DNA of 64,000 nucleotides, taken from Leminorella grimontii ATCC 33999 = DSM 5078. GTDB lineage: Bacteria; Pseudomonadota; Gammaproteobacteria; Enterobacterales; Enterobacteriaceae. A model generated the notes under the pieces. That model was not told the DNA's origin. It saw only the letters and a program-made list of their open reading frames with translations, and searched no databases. A program made the position numbers and the translations under genes. Shown in pieces: positions 55,235 through 64,000 of this stretch (the first letter of the stretch is position 1; each line of letters starts with the position of its first letter). Location of the stretch: the NCBI RefSeq assembly GCF_000439085.1, contig NZ_KE392226.1, positions 75,278 through 139,277 of the forward strand. The letters are read 5' to 3'.

Positions 55235-55646
55235 CTTGGGCATATCCGATGGTAACTTTGGTTCGTTTTGGTCTTCAGTCTGGCTTCTGATAGAGCAAGT
55301 CTGTCTTCGTGACAAAACCCGGGCAGTATAATATCACGCCGGATTCGCCCGTGCATTTTTCCGCTAAAGACGGGGAAATGAGCACGCCTCCAGGCCGGTG
55401 CGGCGATATCATCGTCGAAGAAAAAGTAATAGTGCCAGAGTCTACCACTAAATCGCCTTCGATTGAGCTAAGTTAACCGTCAAATTGTGCGCTTGTACAT
55501 AATTTTAACATCCAGTTCGTACGTAAAGCCCCGTCACCTCGGGAAGTGGCCGAAAACGCTTATTATTTCCCTACCTTTTGGCGGTGTTAATTATTTGTTT
55601 AGAGTTCTACACTGCAAGAGCCACCCACAAAAAGCAGAGAAAAACG
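55235..55646. promoter_or_regulatory. Divergent promoter region between xseB and selO
   Basis: About 410 bases carry the promoter of xseB-ispA-dxs (minus) and of selO (plus). In E. coli the xseB operon faces thiI; here selO has been inserted between them. Nothing else was recognised. Confidence 0.35.
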
Positions 55647-57089
55647 ATGTCCCAATTTGTCCACAGCTACTTTGACGAACTGCCGGGGTTCTATACGGCC
55701 CTGTCACCGACGCCGCTCAAGGGCGCCCGGCTGCTGTACCATAGCCAACCGCTGGCGGCGGAGCTTGGGCTTTCTCCTGAGATGTTTCAGCCGCAGAGCG
55801 TCGGCGTATGGGCCGGTGAGTCGCTGCTGCCGGGCATGAAGCCGCTGGCGCAGGTCTACAGCGGCCATCAGTTCGGCGTGTGGGCAGGCCAGTTGGGGGA
55901 CGGGCGCGGCATTTTGCTGGGAGAGCAGGTGACTAAAGGCGGCGCGAGGCTGGACTGGCACTTAAAGGGCGCAGGATTGACGCCCTATTCCCGCATGGGG
56001 GATGGGCGAGCGGTGCTGCGCTCGACGGTCAGGGAGTTCCTTGCCTCCGAAGCGCTGCACGGCCTGGGTATTCCCACCACCCGGGCGCTGACGATCGTCG
56101 CCAGCGACGAACCGGTGTATCGTGAAACCGAGGAACGCGGGTCAATGATGATGCGCATTGCGCCAAGCCACGTTCGCTTTGGCCACTTTGAGCACTTTTT
56201 CTACGCAGGGCAGCAGGAACAGGTCAGGCAACTGCTGGACTACACGCAGCGCCACCACTGGCCGGAACTGGTAGATGACGCGGATCGCGACTTTCTATGG
56301 TTTAAAGACGTCGCCGAACGCACCGGCAGGCTTATCGCCGCCTGGCAGGCGGTTGGCTTCTCCCACGGCGTGATGAACACCGACAATATGTCGATTTTGG
56401 GCATCACCATCGACTATGGCCCCTATGGCTTTATGGATGACTATCGGGCCAACTTCGTCTGTAACCACAGCGACTATCAGGGACGCTATGCGTTTTACGC
56501 CCAGCCGTCCGTCGCCTATTGGAACCTGCATCGCCTGGCTAATGCGCTGTCGGGCGTGATGAGCGTAGAACAGCTTCAGGCCGGGCTTGCGGCCTATGAG
56601 CCGGCGCTGAAGGAAGAGTACGGGCTGCGGATGCGCGCCAGGCTCGGGTTGTTTACGCGGGAAGAGGGCGACAGCGAGTTGCTCAACGGCCTGTTGGACC
56701 TGATGGAAAAGGAAGGGCGCGACTATACCTCCACGTTCCGCCTCCTGTCCGAAGTGGAGCAGAGCGGCTCGCCGATGCGGCTTAGAGACGATTTTATCGA
56801 CAGGGCCGCCTTTGACGACTGGCACCGCCGCTGGTGCGAGCGCCTGAGGCGTGAAGGCATCGACGACGCTCAAAGGCAAGCAAGCATCCGCGCCGCCAGC
56901 CCCCGACGCGTGCTGCGCAACTACCTGGCCCAGCAGGCCATCGAAGCTGCCGAGCGCGACGACGTCGCGCCGCTGGCGCTGCTGCACCGCGGCCTGATTG
57001 ACCCTTATCTCGAAGCGAAAGAGTTTGAATCGCTGGAGGCGCCGCCTTCGGAGGAAGGGAAGGGGATTGAGGTGTCTTGTTCGAGCTAA
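55647..57089 (+). CDS. selO: Protein adenylyltransferase SelO
   Basis: SelO (YdiU) is a pseudokinase that transfers AMP from ATP to Ser, Thr or Tyr of target proteins during oxidative stress. The 480-residue protein includes [58 protein letters not shown], the metal-binding [19 protein letters not shown] and the C-terminal SCSS, in which the cysteine replaces the selenocysteine of animal SelO. The start at 55647 gives the normal N-terminus; a longer frame starting at 55578 has no support. Confidence 0.95.
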   Translation: MSQFVHSYFDELPGFYTALSPTPLKGARLLYHSQPLAAELGLSPEMFQPQSVGVWAGESLLPGMKPLAQVYSGHQFGVWAGQLGDGRGILLGEQVTKGGARLDWHLKGAGLTPYSRMGDGRAVLRSTVREFLASEALHGLGIPTTRALTIVASDEPVYRETEERGSMMMRIAPSHVRFGHFEHFFYAGQQEQVRQLLDYTQRHHWPELVDDADRDFLWFKDVAERTGRLIAAWQAVGFSHGVMNTDNMSILGITIDYGPYGFMDDYRANFVCNHSDYQGRYAFYAQPSVAYWNLHRLANALSGVMSVEQLQAGLAAYEPALKEEYGLRMRARLGLFTREEGDSELLNGLLDLMEKEGRDYTSTFRLLSEVEQSGSPMRLRDDFIDRAAFDDWHRRWCERLRREGIDDAQRQASIRAASPRRVLRNYLAQQAIEAAERDDVAPLALLHRGLIDPYLEAKEFESLEAPPSEEGKGIEVSCSS

Positions 57090-57225
57090 GGCGAGCGGAG
57101 CGTCGCATTGGTTTGGTCTTTTGAACGGATTGCTTAGTGCGCGTCGCCCCCTGCGGGTGTATACTCCCCGCGCGTTAAAAACGACTACCCGTTGAGCCAT
57201 CTAACTAATTCAATTCGCGACGACC

Positions 57226-58680
57226 ATGAAGTTTATCATTAAGCTGTTCCCCGAAATTACGATTAAAAGCCAGTCCGTGCGCAAGCGCTTCATCAAAATG
57301 TTGACCGGCAACATTCGCAATGTGCTGAGGCAGAGCCTGGAAGAGTGCGCCGTTGTCCGCCACTGGGACTTTATCGAAGTCCGCATTAAGGACGATGCCG
57401 ATGCGCCGACGGTGCGCGATGCGCTGGTTAGGATCCCCGGCATTCACCACATTCTGGAAGTGGATGAGACGCCTTATAGCGACATGCACGACATCTTCGA
57501 GCAGACGCTGGCCAACTATCGGGAACAGCTGGAAGGCAAAACCTTCTGCGTGCGGGTCAAGCGTCGCGGCAAGCACGAGTTTTCCTCGCAGGACGTCGAG
57601 CGCTACGTCGGCGGCGGGCTGAATCAGCATATCGAATCCGCCAGAGTCAACCTGACGTCGCCGCAGGTGACGGTACGACTGGAGATTGAAGACGACAGGC
57701 TGATTATGATCCAGGCCCGCTATGAAGGGCTGGGCGGTTTCCCCATCGGCACGCAGGAAGACGTGCTGTCGCTGATTTCCGGCGGCTTTGACTCCGGCGT
57801 TTCCAGCTATATGCTGATGCGCCGCGGCTGCCGCGTGCACTACTGTTTCTTTAACCTAGGCGGCGCGACTCACGAGATAGGCGTTAAGCAGGTGGCGCAC
57901 TACCTGTGGAGCCGCTATGGCAGCTCCCACAAGGTGCGCTTTCTGGCGGTCGACTTTGCGCCGGTGGTCGGCGAGATCCTGGAGAAAGTGGACGACGGCC
58001 AGATGGGTGTGGTGCTCAAGCGCATGATGGTGCGCGCCTCCTCGGCGCTGGCCGAGCGCTATGGCGTGCAGGCCATCGTCACCGGCGAAGCGCTGGGGCA
58101 GGTGTCCAGCCAGACGCTGACCAATCTGCGCCTGATTGACAACGCTTCCGACACGCTGGTGCTGCGTCCGCTGATTTCCCACGATAAAGAGCACATCATC
58201 AATATCGCGCGCAAGATCGGTACCGAAGACTTCGCCAAGACCATGCCGGAGTTCTGCGGCGTGATCTCAAAGAGCCCGACCGTGAAGGCTGTGAAGGCCA
58301 AGATCGAGGAAGAAGAGGCCAAGTTCGACTTCAGCATCCTTGAGAACGTGGTGGCGAATGCGGTCAACATGGACATCCGCCAGATCGCCGAGCAAACGCA
58401 GGAGCAGGTCGCCGAAGTTGAGACCGTGGCGGCGTTCGGCGAAAGCGACGTGATTATCGACATTCGTTCGGTGGACGAAGTAGAAACCCGCCCGCTGGCG
58501 CTGGAAGGCGTTGAAACCCAGCACATTCCGTTCTACAAGCTCGGCACCGCGTTCGGCGATTTGGACCGGTCCAAGACCTATCTGCTCTACTGCGATCGCG
58601 GCGTGATGAGCCGCCTGCAGGCGCTCTACCTGCAAGAGCAGGGGTTTGATAACGTGAAGGTGTATCGGGCGGTGAAGTAG
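57226..58680 (+). CDS. thiI: tRNA sulfurtransferase ThiI
   Basis: ThiI makes 4-thiouridine at position 8 of tRNA and passes sulfur to thiazole synthesis. The 484-residue protein has a THUMP domain (about 60-165), the PP-loop [15 protein letters not shown], Cys344 in [11 protein letters not shown] and a C-terminal rhodanese domain with the persulfide Cys456 in YCDRGVMSR. Both cysteine positions are identical to those of E. coli. Confidence 0.97.
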   Translation: MKFIIKLFPEITIKSQSVRKRFIKMLTGNIRNVLRQSLEECAVVRHWDFIEVRIKDDADAPTVRDALVRIPGIHHILEVDETPYSDMHDIFEQTLANYREQLEGKTFCVRVKRRGKHEFSSQDVERYVGGGLNQHIESARVNLTSPQVTVRLEIEDDRLIMIQARYEGLGGFPIGTQEDVLSLISGGFDSGVSSYMLMRRGCRVHYCFFNLGGATHEIGVKQVAHYLWSRYGSSHKVRFLAVDFAPVVGEILEKVDDGQMGVVLKRMMVRASSALAERYGVQAIVTGEALGQVSSQTLTNLRLIDNASDTLVLRPLISHDKEHIINIARKIGTEDFAKTMPEFCGVISKSPTVKAVKAKIEEEEAKFDFSILENVVANAVNMDIRQIAEQTQEQVAEVETVAAFGESDVIIDIRSVDEVETRPLALEGVETQHIPFYKLGTAFGDLDRSKTYLLYCDRGVMSRLQALYLQEQGFDNVKVYRAVK

Positions 58681-58701
58681 GGTTTGCTTGGTAGATGACG
58701 G

Positions 58702-58726
58702 AAGGGCTCGCTTTGGCGGGCCTTTT
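58702..58726 (+). terminator. Terminator of thiI
   Basis: AAGGGCTCGC pairs with GCGGGCCTTT over 10 positions (two G-U pairs) with a TTTG loop, and ends in a short T-run. Confidence 0.75.
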
Positions 58727-58884
58727 CACCGTTGGCCGTGTGGATTGAATATCGGCATGTGGAAAGAATAAAGATCAGAGATCGAAATGAATTGATTTGG
58801 AATATCTTTATAAAAGACTCGATTTTGATTAATTAATGCGTTTGTGAATTTTTTAATACATGTCTAAGGGATTGGACTCATTTT

Positions 58885-59343
58885 ATGGAAAGTAAAAAAA
58901 TCTATACCACTATCCTTATATTACTCTTTTTTGTCTTTTTTCTAGGTTGGTGGATAACTCAATCTGCGATCCGGAACGATAACGACGTAAGAGATGAGGC
59001 GAAGAATAGCGTTTCCTCTTTTCAAGAGTTATATAACCAAGGTGAATTTATCCGTATGTATGAATACGGCACCGATAATTTTAAGAAAATAACGGCGAAA
59101 GAAGATTTTATTGCGCTGATGGAAAGAGAAAAAGAAGTTTTAGGGAAACATGTAAAATCTGAATTAACGTTTAGTAATGTGATAAATTCTAACGTGGTGA
59201 TTCTTACGTACCGTTCCACCTATGAACGCTATTCGTTAATAGAAGAGTTCCAGTTTATTAGGGAAGATGAGCAGCATAAATTAAAGTTGGGAACCTATTT
59301 TATTGATGATCGAGGTACGCGTGGGAAAGTGATAAAGTTATAA
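58885..59343 (+). CDS. Membrane-anchored protein of unknown function (possible NTF2-like fold)
   Basis: The 152-residue protein has one N-terminal membrane helix (IYTTILILLFFVFFLGWW) and a soluble part with SSFQELYNQGEFIRMYEYGT, KITAKEDFIALMEREKEVLG and a beta-rich end (VVILTYRSTYERYSLIEEF). The pattern of helices followed by a curved sheet recalls NTF2-like or DUF4019-like domains, which is tentative. The gene is much more AT-rich than thiI and begins a run of five small unknown genes that is probably horizontally acquired. Confidence 0.6.
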   Translation: MESKKIYTTILILLFFVFFLGWWITQSAIRNDNDVRDEAKNSVSSFQELYNQGEFIRMYEYGTDNFKKITAKEDFIALMEREKEVLGKHVKSELTFSNVINSNVVILTYRSTYERYSLIEEFQFIREDEQHKLKLGTYFIDDRGTRGKVIKL

Positions 59344-59378
59344 CGCTATTTGGTTCAGAAATGAGGAATAAAAACAAT

Positions 59379-60119
59379 ATGGACATTATTCCACTCCCCC
59401 GCCCGGTGATATTCCTCGAATTCTTCGTTCGTGAAGCCATCTTTCAGGGCAAAGGGACGGTGCGAACTTCGCTGCCGTCGGATGCGTTTTTTTACACCGA
59501 AGAGTCAAAGGCGAAATCATATTCTTACTGGCAGAAAACCAGCCGTTCCGCGCAAGATATGGGCGTCGATCGCTGGCAGAAAAAGCAGCCAGCGACGCTT
59601 CCTCGCCTGCTCTCTTTTATTGATGAACGCCCGGTGATATCACCAGCGGCCATCGATCGGGCGCAGGAGTGGTTTACCCCCGACGTGGCCGCCGTCGTTT
59701 GTATCGGGGAAGAGTTTCTCCATGAAGGGGAATGGTTTCGGAGTCCTGACAGCGTAGTAACCCACCGTTACACAGGAGAACACGACTGCTTTCGCTACGC
59801 CAATATGGACGATATTTTCCCCTACGGTGCGTTCGGTTCTATGCTGGACGTTGACGCCGACGGCGTGATATGGCGCAGCGGAGGAATGGCTTTTCCCAAG
59901 AAGGTCATTACGCCGGGAGAAACCTTTTGTTATCTTTCTCGCAGGGTGGAAACGGGCCGCAGAAAGCCGAATCTTAATCTGGTGATGTTTGTCAAAAATT
60001 ACGGCCTGCATACGTCCGTAGGCTGTGTCACCACGCAGGAGGCGGAAGGGCATGACAGCAGCCATTTGTGCCGTGAGCCTTTTGTTCTTAAAGACGGCCG
60101 CGTACATCAGCAGGTGTGA
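59379..60119 (+). CDS. Hypothetical protein
   Basis: The 246-residue soluble protein was not recognised. It has no signal peptide or membrane helix. Visible features are a DRWQKK basic patch, IGEEFLHEGEWFRS, a GEHDCFRYANMDD segment and a C-terminal pair VGCVTTQ and HLCREPF. The ATG at 59379 follows GAGGA; an ATG at 59361 in the same frame is also possible. It lies 35 bases after the membrane-anchored gene and may be in its operon. GC content is close to that of the backbone, unlike its neighbours. Confidence 0.55.
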   Translation: MDIIPLPRPVIFLEFFVREAIFQGKGTVRTSLPSDAFFYTEESKAKSYSYWQKTSRSAQDMGVDRWQKKQPATLPRLLSFIDERPVISPAAIDRAQEWFTPDVAAVVCIGEEFLHEGEWFRSPDSVVTHRYTGEHDCFRYANMDDIFPYGAFGSMLDVDADGVIWRSGGMAFPKKVITPGETFCYLSRRVETGRRKPNLNLVMFVKNYGLHTSVGCVTTQEAEGHDSSHLCREPFVLKDGRVHQQV

Positions 60120-60227
60120 CGGCATATCACCTATTATTGTGGCGTTGATTGGCGCTAGGCTGTTTGCGATTTGATTTGAGTGATTAAGCTGTTCGTAACG
60201 GCCAATGAAGTAAAAGGAATTAAGGGC

Positions 60228-60758
60228 GTGAAGGGAATAAAGAACAGGTCAGGGTGCCGTTTGGCAATAGTGCCGGTTGTGATATTAGCTACCGTTTTTT
60301 ATGTTTTTATAAAATCGTTTACTGACGCTATCGAAGTTAACGAGTTTAAATATGACTCTTACTTATCTATCCCGGAAGACTCCGGCGTGAAAACGTGGCT
60401 TCCTGACTTTTTCCCAAAAAATGCAAAGGATATCGACTTTTATTCCAATGTCGATCTCAATACGTTTGGCGTGACGTTTTCTCTCGATGATGATGAGAGT
60501 AAAAACTTTGAGGCGCAGCTAGTTTATTCAGCGTCTTCAGAAGGCGAAAGCCGCATAAAGAAAGAAGATGACTTAGTGAGCCAGGTCTGGTGTCGACGTG
60601 GAATGTACTTGGGCGAGAGTGGAGGGATCTATCTTATCGGAAAGTATCGCGGCATGAATCGTTACTACTTGATAAACGCGACGCGTCACCGTAGTTTTGA
60701 AAGTAACTATGATGAAAGGATTGGGGAAATCGAAAAGACATTCTGCATTCTGAGATAA
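60228..60758 (+). CDS. Membrane-anchored hypothetical protein
   Basis: The 176-residue protein has a short basic N-terminus (KGIKNRSGCR), one membrane helix (LAIVPVVILATVFYVFI) and an extracytoplasmic domain with two cysteines (VWCRRGMY and TFCILR) that may pair. The GTG at 60228 is preferred because AAAAGGA lies nine bases before it; another GTG at 60180 would add an N-terminal repeat KGIKGVKG without a good ribosome binding site. It was not assigned to a family. Confidence 0.55.
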   Translation: MKGIKNRSGCRLAIVPVVILATVFYVFIKSFTDAIEVNEFKYDSYLSIPEDSGVKTWLPDFFPKNAKDIDFYSNVDLNTFGVTFSLDDDESKNFEAQLVYSASSEGESRIKKEDDLVSQVWCRRGMYLGESGGIYLIGKYRGMNRYYLINATRHRSFESNYDERIGEIEKTFCILR

Positions 60759-60799
60759 GCACAAAAGTGATATTCAAATAAATACCTAAGGACGGCGGT

Positions 60800-61111
60800 A
60801 TGCAAGGACAGCGAGACTATTTCCTTAATAAATCGGAGACTTTTCTTTTACTCTCAGCCCTGACGCTAGCGATCTCTGCCGCGACGGTTCTGGTTTATAC
60901 ACAGATCGCTTCGGCAGGTTTAGGGCAGCACTTTTTCTATGCGAGGCTCTATTTCATTGTCAGTCTTATCATGGGGAGTTTCGCCGTTGCTTATGCGTCA
61001 TATCGGATAAGCCGTGGACGTCTGCGCTATAGCATAATTCATGGAATTGTCGCTGGGTTTGCGATGTTCTTTGTGATTAGTTTTATTCTTATGAATGTAT
61101 ATGGGTCCTAA
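60800..61111 (+). CDS. Small three-helix membrane protein
   Basis: The 103-residue protein has three predicted membrane segments (FLLLSALTLAISAATVLVYT, LYFIVSLIMGSFAVAYASY, IVAGFAMFFVISFILMNVYG). An AAGGA box precedes the ATG. No family was recognised. The size and topology could suit an immunity or lysis-related protein, but nothing in the sequence proves this. Confidence 0.5.
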   Translation: MQGQRDYFLNKSETFLLLSALTLAISAATVLVYTQIASAGLGQHFFYARLYFIVSLIMGSFAVAYASYRISRGRLRYSIIHGIVAGFAMFFVISFILMNVYGS

Positions 61112-61161
61112 TTGCTGAGTAGATATTTGACGGCAATGGTTAACTAGTGAAGAGAACAAAG

Positions 61162-61383
61162 ATGATAGATAATAAAGACGTAGCTAGAAACATTAGCGAA
61201 TTGATGCTAAGAATGGGCGGAGAGCTGAATGATTCTTTATTTTTGGTTAAAGCCCGTTGTAATGAAGATGAATACCTTGTTTATAAAAAGCAAGTAGCAA
61301 ATCTTATGGCGGATATGCTGTTGAATATATTAAATCCGCTATATAAGAAACATCCGGATATAAAGCCTAAAGAATTAAATTAG
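61162..61383 (+). CDS. Small soluble hypothetical protein
   Basis: The 73-residue protein is predicted to be mostly helical (ISELMLRMGGELNDSLFLV, VYKKQVANLMADMLLNILNP) with one cysteine. The ATG at 61162 follows AAGAGA; an in-frame GTG at 61147 is less likely. It is the last gene of the small unknown group, 50 bases after the three-helix protein. Helical proteins of this size are often chaperones, antitoxins or immunity proteins, but no homology was recognised. Confidence 0.45.
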   Translation: MIDNKDVARNISELMLRMGGELNDSLFLVKARCNEDEYLVYKKQVANLMADMLLNILNPLYKKHPDIKPKELN

Positions 61384-61517
61384 ATTGTTAAAATGAAGTG
61401 TTAATCCCGCCGTTATTACCATTTCCGCACCGCGTTCAGCCACAGCGCGGAAGGTTATTATTAGGAAATATCAGAATTACGATATTCGGAAAGCCTGATA
61501 TCTCCTATCGTGATTGA

Positions 61518-62438
61518 TTAAAACCCATAAAGCTCCACAGGGTTATCACGCAGTATACGCTGCCGATCGCGGTCGTTTGGCGCCCAAGTCGCCAGCAGGT
61601 CGAGGATGGCGGCATCGTCCGGCTTGTTGTCTACCGGCATGGTTGGATGCGGCCAGTCGCTTCCCCACAGCAGGCGTTCGGGGTTGATCTTGACCAGTTC
61701 GCGGGCCACCGGTGCGATATCGGCGTAATCCGGCGCGCCGGAATGAGAGCCAATATAAGGCCCGGAGAGCTTAACCCAGGTCTTTCCGCCGTCGAGCAAG
61801 CGCCGAATGGCGGCGAACGTCGTCGAGTTTACGCCATCCGGCTGGGGCACGTGCCCCATATGGTCTATAACCAGCGACGTCGGCAGGTTTTTCAGGCGGG
61901 ACTCCAGCTCTACCAGCTTGTCGCCTGATGACACAACCTGTACGTGCCAGTTCAGCGCCTGCACGCGAGCGGCAAGCGCGTCGAGATCGTCTAAGGACGC
62001 GCCGCCGTAGCGCAGGTTAAAGCGAATGCCGCGCACGCCGGCCTGATGTAGCCGCTGTAGCTCATCGTCGGTGACCGACATATCCAATACCGCAATACCT
62101 CGCGCATTGCCATTGCTGGCCGCCAGCCCGTTAAGCAGAATGCGGTTGTCGGTGCCGTAGGTTGACGGAGTGACAATCACCATACGCTGAAGGCCCAGCC
62201 TTTGCTGTAGCTGGCGATAGTCCTCCAAAGATGCGTCTGCGGGGCGCAATTTTGCCCCCGGAGCGACAGGGTAGCGGCTGTCGTACAGGTGCATATGGCA
62301 GTCAACGCTGCCAGCGGGCGGGATTAACGTCGGGCGTTCGTCTCCCCGACTGAATGGAACCCGTGCTCCTGCAGGAAATGAACAGGCTACGGCAAGCGTG
62401 GAACTTATTTGTAAAAAGCGTCGACGCGTTATTGGCAT
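61518..62438 (-). CDS. Tat-exported amidohydrolase (COG3618/PDC-hydrolase-like)
   Basis: The 306-residue protein starts with a twin-arginine signal (TRRRFLQ followed by a hydrophobic run, cleavage near ARA). The mature part is an amidohydrolase TIM barrel related to 2-pyrone-4,6-dicarboxylate lactonase: VDCHMHLYDSRYPV at the first strand, VIVTPSTYGTDN, VRGIRFNLRYGG, LVIDHMGHVP and RLLWGSDWPHP at the last strands. Such enzymes hydrolyse lactones of sugar or aromatic acids; the substrate is unknown. Export by Tat fits a protein folded with metal in the cytoplasm. It stands alone without transport or catabolic neighbours. Confidence 0.85.
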   Translation of the reverse strand: MPITRRRFLQISSTLAVACSFPAGARVPFSRGDERPTLIPPAGSVDCHMHLYDSRYPVAPGAKLRPADASLEDYRQLQQRLGLQRMVIVTPSTYGTDNRILLNGLAASNGNARGIAVLDMSVTDDELQRLHQAGVRGIRFNLRYGGASLDDLDALAARVQALNWHVQVVSSGDKLVELESRLKNLPTSLVIDHMGHVPQPDGVNSTTFAAIRRLLDGGKTWVKLSGPYIGSHSGAPDYADIAPVARELVKINPERLLWGSDWPHPTMPVDNKPDDAAILDLLATWAPNDRDRQRILRDNPVELYGF

Positions 62439-63026
62439 TATTATGTTCTCCTTAATTTTGCGAACGTTTCTATTTTTACGATAGCGTGTGGGTTGCGCTT
62501 TATTTTTATGGCAGGAAAGGATAGCCAGCGATTATTCATTGCCGGATCAGACTTTCTTTATTTCCATTTATATAGTTAGGCGAATGCGAAAATAAAGAGC
62601 GATATCTGCATCATATGATTGTAAAATAAATGATGTCAATAGCGTTAACTTCTATGGTAAATGCAATGCGGGGATATTTTGTGATGAAGATAATATTTCG
62701 CATTTATAAATGAAATGCATGAATTTCATTTAGCAATGAAATATGAAGTAGTGAGGAGTAAAGTTTGATTGTAATCACATTTATAATTACGTGGATATTT
62801 ATTTAGTGTTTTTATATCAATTAGTTATTTTTTCACCACCGTTGATGGTGAAAATACATTTATGATTGGAAAAAATTTAAATTATTTTTTATGTCTATTG
62901 GCAAGTTCATGCTGCCCCCCTGTTGTAGAGGCTGTTAATGATGCCGATTAGCGAGCTTGCCATTAAGCTACGTCAATATCCGCACCACCGTAGATGATGC
63001 GGATTAGCGTTATCAGAAATTATCTA
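62439..63026. other. Gene-free AT-rich region
   Basis: About 590 bases. It carries the promoter of the amidohydrolase at its left end. Two hairpins are visible: TTCACCA / TGGTGAA at 62832-62851 and ATCCGCA / TGCGGAT at 62978-63004, the latter just after the Ner-like gene on the minus strand, without a T-run. No coding frame was found. Confidence 0.4.
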
Positions 63027-63245
63027 TCAACCATATCGTGAAGGCCAAATCTCCTCTGGCGCCATGCCCAGCGCCTGCGCAATCAGTTTTTCCCCTTTGG
63101 GCCAGCGGCGCACCAGCGCGTTGGCGAGCGTTGATGGGGCCAGCCCCGCCTCACGGGAGACGGCGGCGAACGAGGTGCTGCGCTTTTTCAGCGATGCGAT
63201 AACGTCGGCGGAGTGCCAGTCCTGTCGCTTCACCAGTTTGTTCAT
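63027..63245 (-). CDS. Ner/Nlp-type DNA-binding regulator
   Basis: The 72-residue protein matches the Ner family of phage Mu and its chromosomal relatives (Nlp/SfsB): QDWHSADVIASLKKRSTSFA, AVSREAGLAPSTLANALVRR and WPKGEKLIAQALGMAPEEIW. These are small helix-turn-helix repressors or activators. Its start overlaps the end of the upstream gene by four bases, so the two form an operon. It marks the right-hand part of the window as prophage-related. Confidence 0.88.
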   Translation of the reverse strand: MNKLVKRQDWHSADVIASLKKRSTSFAAVSREAGLAPSTLANALVRRWPKGEKLIAQALGMAPEEIWPSRYG

Positions 63246-63703
63246 AGTGGCTCCTCACTTATCGGCGTCACGCCGTCGGCAGTGCGCACCCAGCGCGGGG
63301 CGTTGAGCCCATCGACGAGCTGGCAGACCAGCCCGAACAGCAGTTCGGAGAGGGTTTGTTCCATATCCGGCGGTAGAGTTCGGCTGCTTAACAGCTGTGC
63401 CAGCGCGAGGCCGTAGGCGCACAGCCGCTCTGAATCAGGCTCAAAGCCAGGGGAGGAAACCGGGAGCGCGTCGGCGGTGAGGCGCTCAATCAGGTGTGCG
63501 GGGATCGGGTCGTCCAGCGTTACTCTGAGCCACGTAAGGCTGGCAGCCAGCCGCCCGCACAGCGCAATGCGCAGCGCCGGATCGTCGCTCTCAGTCAGGG
63601 CTTCGGCAAAGCGTTCGCAGCAGTCGGCCAGCGCGATGAAGTCCGCCGCGGCGCTAAGGGGGATGGAAAGTAACGGGTGAGTTTGGTTGGGGATTGTAGC
63701 CAT
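63242..63703 (-). CDS. Hypothetical protein, probably phage-associated
   Basis: The 153-residue soluble protein is Leu/Ala-rich and mostly helical (SAAADFIALADCCERFAEAL, RIALCGRLAASLTWLRVTL, LCAYGLALAQLLSSR, LSELLFGLVCQLVDGL). I do not recognise a family. It is translationally coupled to the Ner-like gene and begins next to the structured region on its right. A GGAGG box precedes its ATG. Confidence 0.55.
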   Translation of the reverse strand: MATIPNQTHPLLSIPLSAAADFIALADCCERFAEALTESDDPALRIALCGRLAASLTWLRVTLDDPIPAHLIERLTADALPVSSPGFEPDSERLCAYGLALAQLLSSRTLPPDMEQTLSELLFGLVCQLVDGLNAPRWVRTADGVTPISEEPL

Positions 63704-63730
63704 ATGGCAGCCTCCTGTGACGGTTGTGAT

Positions 63731-63786
63731 ATCACCACTTAGAGAGGCTAATCTCGACGGGTGGTGAACTGAACGAAGTTAGCCTT
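63731..63786. other. Potential H-type pseudoknot in the leader of the 63703 gene
   Basis: TCACCAC (63732-63738) can pair with GTGGTGA (63761-63767), and AGGCTAA (63745-63751) can pair with TTAGCCT (63779-63785). The two 7-bp stems interleave, which gives an H-type pseudoknot with loops of 6, 9 and 11 bases; the pairing exists on either strand. On the minus strand it would be in the 5' leader of the gene that starts at 63703. Confidence 0.4.
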
Positions 63787-63904
63787 ACCGGCGTCACAGG
63801 GAACCGGCGCACCTTATGGTGCCTTCGCCCAGCTCACCATAGATGCGCTGAAGCTACCGTACGAAATAGTATGCAGAGCGCATTATATATCGTCTGTGAC
63901 AAAT

Positions 63905-63970
63905 CCGGGAGGCTAATCTCGTCCGCCTGATTTTGCAGGCGTGCCGCAACGATATAGAGATTGGCTATGC
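63905..63970 (+). ncRNA. Structured RNA candidate, prophage antisense RNA type
   Basis: GGCTAATCTC (63911-63920) pairs over all ten positions, two of them G-U, with GAGATTGGCT (63957-63966), enclosing the perfect hairpin CGCCTG-ATTTTG-CAGGCG (63924-63941). The element AGGCTAATCTCG occurs also at 63745-63756. This layout resembles C4/CI-type antisense immunity RNAs of P1- and P4-like phages, which share repeated target elements with their regulated leader. The identification is a guess from structure and context; the strand is not certain. Confidence 0.3.
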
Positions 63971-64000
63971 GCCACAAGAAACTGAATTTAATCTCTGGAG

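Noticed and set aside
62831-62852. Hairpin TTTCACCA / TGGTGAAA as a terminator
   Set aside because: The T-run precedes rather than follows the stem on the plus strand, and on the minus strand it is followed by A residues; there is also no gene for it to terminate on that side.

Overview
This window comes from a gamma-proteobacterium of the order Enterobacterales. The gene order frsA-crl-proB-proA, brnQ-proY, acpH-queA-tgt-yajC-secD-secF and nrdR-ribD-ribH-nusB-thiL ... dxs-ispA-xseB-thiI is the Escherichia coli backbone, but phoE, thrW, phoBR, malZ, tsx, pgpA and yajO are missing at the places where E. coli has them. Base composition is moderately GC-rich in the backbone and clearly AT-rich in accessory segments. 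A non-E. coli lineage such as Budviciaceae, Hafniaceae or Yersiniaceae fits; the genus cannot be fixed from the sequence alone.

Layout. 1-600: end of a spore-coat-U type pilin locus. 1.1-5.4 kb: frsA, crl and the proline pair proBA. 5.4-6.3 kb: AT-rich gap and a small IS1-InsA-like zinc-ribbon protein. 6.4-9.8 kb, minus strand: lipoprotein, LysE exporter, and an alkylation-repair operon (Ada-AlkA fusion, Ogt-type methyltransferase, ynfA). 10.3-13.1 kb: brnQ and proY. 13.8-28.1 kb: three tandem, paralogous autotransporters with shared leaders, signal regions and beta-barrels, differing in passenger modules. 28.2-30.0 kb: second zinc-ribbon protein, a 2-Cys peroxiredoxin and acpH. 30.2-35.9 kb: queuosine and Sec-accessory genes. 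35.9-41.1 kb: ynaI and a biotin locus (bioB-bioD, divergent bioA-yigM with a BirA operator between them) that lacks bioF and bioC.

41.1-48.1 kb is the most unusual part. A minus-strand cluster encodes two DUF2589-type proteins, a phage-type lysozyme, a signal-peptide-bearing barnase-fold protein, a papain-like peptidase candidate, two small membrane proteins (one holin-like) and a signal-peptide-bearing RNase A-like (CdiA-CT type) toxin whose ribosome binding site sits inside a perfect 11-bp hairpin. A LuxR/NarL-type regulator and a second lysozyme with a changed active-site residue complete it. I read it as a chromosomal lysis-cassette system that releases nuclease toxins, conceptually like type 10 secretion; this is inference.

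48.4-58.7 kb returns to backbone (nrdR, ribDH, nusB, thiL, dxs, ispA, xseB, selO, thiI). 58.8-61.4 kb holds five small genes of unknown function. 61.5-62.4 kb is a Tat-exported amidohydrolase. From 63.0 kb to the right edge a Ner-like regulator, an unknown gene and a highly structured non-coding region suggest the start of a prophage or satellite element.
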